From JBFXDW01 sp050180745 (lineage in GTDB: Bacteria > Pseudomonadota > Alphaproteobacteria > UBA9219), in the NCBI GenBank assembly GCA_050180745.1, contig JBFXDW010000095.1, forward strand, positions 1 through 6,855: 6,855 nucleotides of DNA. Direction: 5' to 3'. The translations under genes and the position numbers were made by a program. The number at the start of each line of letters is the position of its first letter. Within the stretch, counting starts at the first letter, position 1. Shown here piece after piece: positions 4,597 to 6,855 of this stretch. The notes beneath the pieces are model-generated. The model was given only the letters and a program-made list of their open reading frames with translations. It was not told where the DNA came from and did not search any database.

Positions 4597-6855
4597 ATGC
4601 AAAACACAGCCCCACGACAAACCTTCTATCTTGATGACCTTAACGAGCCTCAGCGCCGCGCCGTAGAAGCCTTGCAAGGCCCTGTCCTCGTTCTAGCCGG
4701 AGCCGGAACCGGCAAGACCAGGGCTCTAACGACAAGGCTTGCCCACCTTCTAGCCACAGGCACCGCTATGCCGGGTGAAGTCATGGCCGTCACATTCACC
4801 AACAAAGCCGCCGCTGAAATCCGCGAACGTGTGGCTGGGCTTTTAGGCCGCTCAGTCGAGGGATGGTACTTGGGCACCTTCCATGCGCTGGCCGCAAGGC
4901 TCTTACGCCCGTTTGCCGAGCGCGTGGATCTGAAACCTAATTTTACAATTCTTGGTACAGACGATCAGCTTCGCCTCATCAAACAGCTGCTTGAAGCCGA
5001 GAATATAGACACCAAAAAATCGCCGCCTCGCGCTGTTCTATCTGCCATTGAACGATTTAAGGATCGCGGCCTGACTCCCGCTGATGTTAATGGGGAAGTT
5101 GGCGACATTGCCGATGGTAAAATTCTTAAACTCTATCGCCTGTACCAAGAACGCCTGATCGCTTTAAATGCATGCGACTTTGGCGACCTTCTTTTGCATC
5201 AACTGACTCTGTTACGAAAAAACCCAGACGTCTTAGAAAAATTTCAAAATCGTTTCCGCTTTTTGCTGGTTGACGAGTATCAAGACACCAATATCGCGCA
5301 GTATTTATGGCTGCGCCTTTTGGCGCAGAAAAACAAAAACATCTGCGTTGTCGGTGATGAAGATCAGTCGATCTATGGCTGGCGCGGCGCAGAAGTCGGC
5401 AACATCTTACGCTTTGAAGAGGATTTCCCAGGCGCAGAAGTTGTTAAACTCGAGGAAAATTACCGCTCAACCGGACATATCCTTGGCACTGCCGCGACCT
5501 TGATCTCACACAACCATATGCGGCTTGGTAAGACCTTATGGACGCAAGCCCGTGAAGGCGAAAAAGTCCAAATCCGCAGCCTATGGGATGGCGAAGAAGA
5601 AGCACGCTGGGTTGCGGATGAAATTGAATCGCTTCAACGACGCGGCATTACATTATCTGATATTGCCATTATGGTACGCGCAGGGTTTCAAACGCGCCAA
5701 TTTGAAGAACGCTTTATTCAACTCGGCATCCCTTATCGCGTTTTAGTGGGCGCACGGTTTTATGAACGGCAAGAGATCAGAGATGCCATGGCCTATTTAC
5801 GGGTTGTCGCTTCGGCTGATGATGATCTAGCTTTTGAGCGCATTGTAAACCTGCCTAAACGTGGGATTGGCCCCGCAGCAATGCAGCAAATCCATGGCTA
5901 TGCGCGGATTCAAGACATATCCCTAGCCACGGCCGCCTATCAAATCGCACAAACGGATGAACTCACCCCACGCCTGCGAAACGCCTTCCAAGCCTTAATG
6001 AGCAACTTTGCGCGCTGGCGGAACCTGCTTGATACTATGGCGCATAATGAAGTCGCCAAAATCATCTTGGACGAGTCCGGCTATACAGGGCTATGGCAAA
6101 ATAGCAAAGAACCTGATGCGCCTGCGCGGCTTGAAAACCTAAAAGAACTTGTCAGCGCCATGGCCGAGTTTGATACGCTGCCCGCGTTTTTGGAGCATGT
6201 CAGCCTCGTCCTAGAAGCCACGGAAGACAAAACGCAAGCGCAAGTCAGCCTGATGACCCTGCATGGAGCCAAGGGGCTAGAGTTCCCTTATGTCTTCCTG
6301 CCGGGTTGGGAGGAAGAGATTTTCCCAAGCCGCCTGTCTTTGTCGGAAAACGGCACCGCCGGATTAGAAGAAGAACGCCGCCTTGCCTATGTTGGGATTA
6401 CACGCGCGCGAAGCCGAGCTTGGATTAGCCACGTTGCCAACCGCTTTGTGCATGGAAGCTGGAGCAATCCTCTGCCCTCGCGTTTCTTGGCGGAATTGCC
6501 GGATCAACATATCGAGCGCCTTTCTTCTATCCAAGGACGCAACACGCAAAACCAAAACAGTTGGAATGCTGATGTGCTGCCCAAACCTCACAGAAGCTCA
6601 CAGCCGCAAAAACGAGGCCCCAATTTATGGGAACAACTTCAAGCTACGAATTCTGTTCGTGCTCCCCTTGAGATTGAAGGAAAAGCACGAGAAATCAAAT
6701 CGACAAAAAGCAAGAACGGATTGGCGCTGGGCATGCGCGTTGCGCACGCTAAATTCGGCGCAGGCACGATTATTCGCATTGAAGGAGATAAGCTTGAAAT
6801 CTCCTTTGACGACGCGGGCCGTAAAAAGGTGATTGATCGTTTTGTAAGTCAGGTA
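4597..6855 (+). CDS. uvrD: UvrD/PcrA/Rep-type superfamily 1 DNA helicase (3' end cut by window)
   Basis: This ATP-driven 3'-5' DNA helicase acts in nucleotide excision repair, mismatch repair and replication-fork upkeep. The frame is open for 753 codons to the right edge. All SF1A motifs are visible: Q motif LNEPQRRAV (15-23), Walker A AGAGTGKT (34-41), Ia TFTNKAAAEIRERV (66-79), Walker B VDEYQDTN with D226/E227, and III GDEDQSIYGWRG (253-264). Motif IV ENYRST ends at 292, V is LHGAKGLEF (555-563) and VI EEERRLAYVGITRAR (591-605). A variable linker (about 635-700) leads to a C-terminal Tudor-like segment (GMRVAHAKFGAGTIIRIEG to DRFVSQV), so only a few codons are probably missing. The start is uncertain: in-frame ATGs lie at 4516 (overlapping purB), 4573, 4579 and 4597, none with a good ribosome site. 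I choose 4597 because family members usually have a short lead before the Q motif. PcrA or UvrD naming cannot be settled by eye. Confidence 0.94.
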   Translation, partial: MQNTAPRQTFYLDDLNEPQRRAVEALQGPVLVLAGAGTGKTRALTTRLAHLLATGTAMPGEVMAVTFTNKAAAEIRERVAGLLGRSVEGWYLGTFHALAARLLRPFAERVDLKPNFTILGTDDQLRLIKQLLEAENIDTKKSPPRAVLSAIERFKDRGLTPADVNGEVGDIADGKILKLYRLYQERLIALNACDFGDLLLHQLTLLRKNPDVLEKFQNRFRFLLVDEYQDTNIAQYLWLRLLAQKNKNICVVGDEDQSIYGWRGAEVGNILRFEEDFPGAEVVKLEENYRSTGHILGTAATLISHNHMRLGKTLWTQAREGEKVQIRSLWDGEEEARWVADEIESLQRRGITLSDIAIMVRAGFQTRQFEERFIQLGIPYRVLVGARFYERQEIRDAMAYLRVVASADDDLAFERIVNLPKRGIGPAAMQQIHGYARIQDISLATAAYQIAQTDELTPRLRNAFQALMSNFARWRNLLDTMAHNEVAKIILDESGYTGLWQNSKEPDAPARLENLKELVSAMAEFDTLPAFLEHVSLVLEATEDKTQAQVSLMTLHGAKGLEFPYVFLPGWEEEIFPSRLSLSENGTAGLEEERRLAYVGITRARSRAWISHVANRFVHGSWSNPLPSRFLAELPDQHIERLSSIQGRNTQNQNSWNADVLPKPHRSSQPQKRGPNLWEQLQATNSVRAPLEIEGKAREIKSTKSKNGLALGMRVAHAKFGAGTIIRIEGDKLEISFDDAGRKKVIDRFVSQV

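Noticed and set aside
6383..6832. Open plus-strand frame of 149 codons near the right edge
   Set aside because: It overlaps helicase motif VI and the C-terminal domain in another frame, has no ribosome site and no protein-like architecture.

Overview
The window reads as ordinary bacterial chromosome, most likely from an alphaproteobacterium of moderate GC (close to 50% by eye). That assignment is inferred from how the PurB start (MIPRYT.AEM..IW) and the UvrD/PcrA-type helicase read. No taxonomic search was possible, and no rRNA or tRNA gene, CRISPR array, transposase, phage gene or long repeat is visible.

Layout. The left edge (about 1-110) may hold the C-terminal end of a plus-strand gene, followed at once by a perfect 11-bp hairpin (114-142). 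A block of four minus-strand genes follows. In transcription order, right to left, they are a Dps-family ferritin-like protein with a lysine-rich tail (1901-2437), the tRNA 2-thiouridylase MnmA (812-1885), a 77-residue membrane or exported protein (482-715) and a 69-residue acidic secreted protein (159-368). dps and mnmA lie only 15 bp apart and look co-transcribed. The two small genes each have a strong Shine-Dalgarno sequence. An intrinsic-terminator-like hairpin (382-407) lies between them, directly against the ribosome binding site of the last gene.

A 294-bp AT-rich divergent region (2438-2731) separates dps from the plus-strand genes. These are a cysteine-rich lipoprotein of unknown function (2732-3166), adenylosuccinate lyase purB (3230-4540) and a UvrD/PcrA/Rep-type DNA helicase (from about 4597 to past the right edge). 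A strong stem-loop with an alternative partner lies between the lipoprotein gene and purB. The purB-helicase junction has no visible terminator, so these two are probably one transcript.

The three enzymes are housekeeping: MnmA thiolates wobble U34 of tRNAs, PurB serves AMP and IMP synthesis, and the helicase serves DNA repair and replication. Dps protects DNA and stores iron. No convincing new multi-gene system is visible. The points most worth a second look are the terminator-like leader of the 69-residue gene, the pair of small acidic envelope proteins, the Cys-rich lipoprotein, and the Dps tail encoded by a 15-bp tandem repeat.
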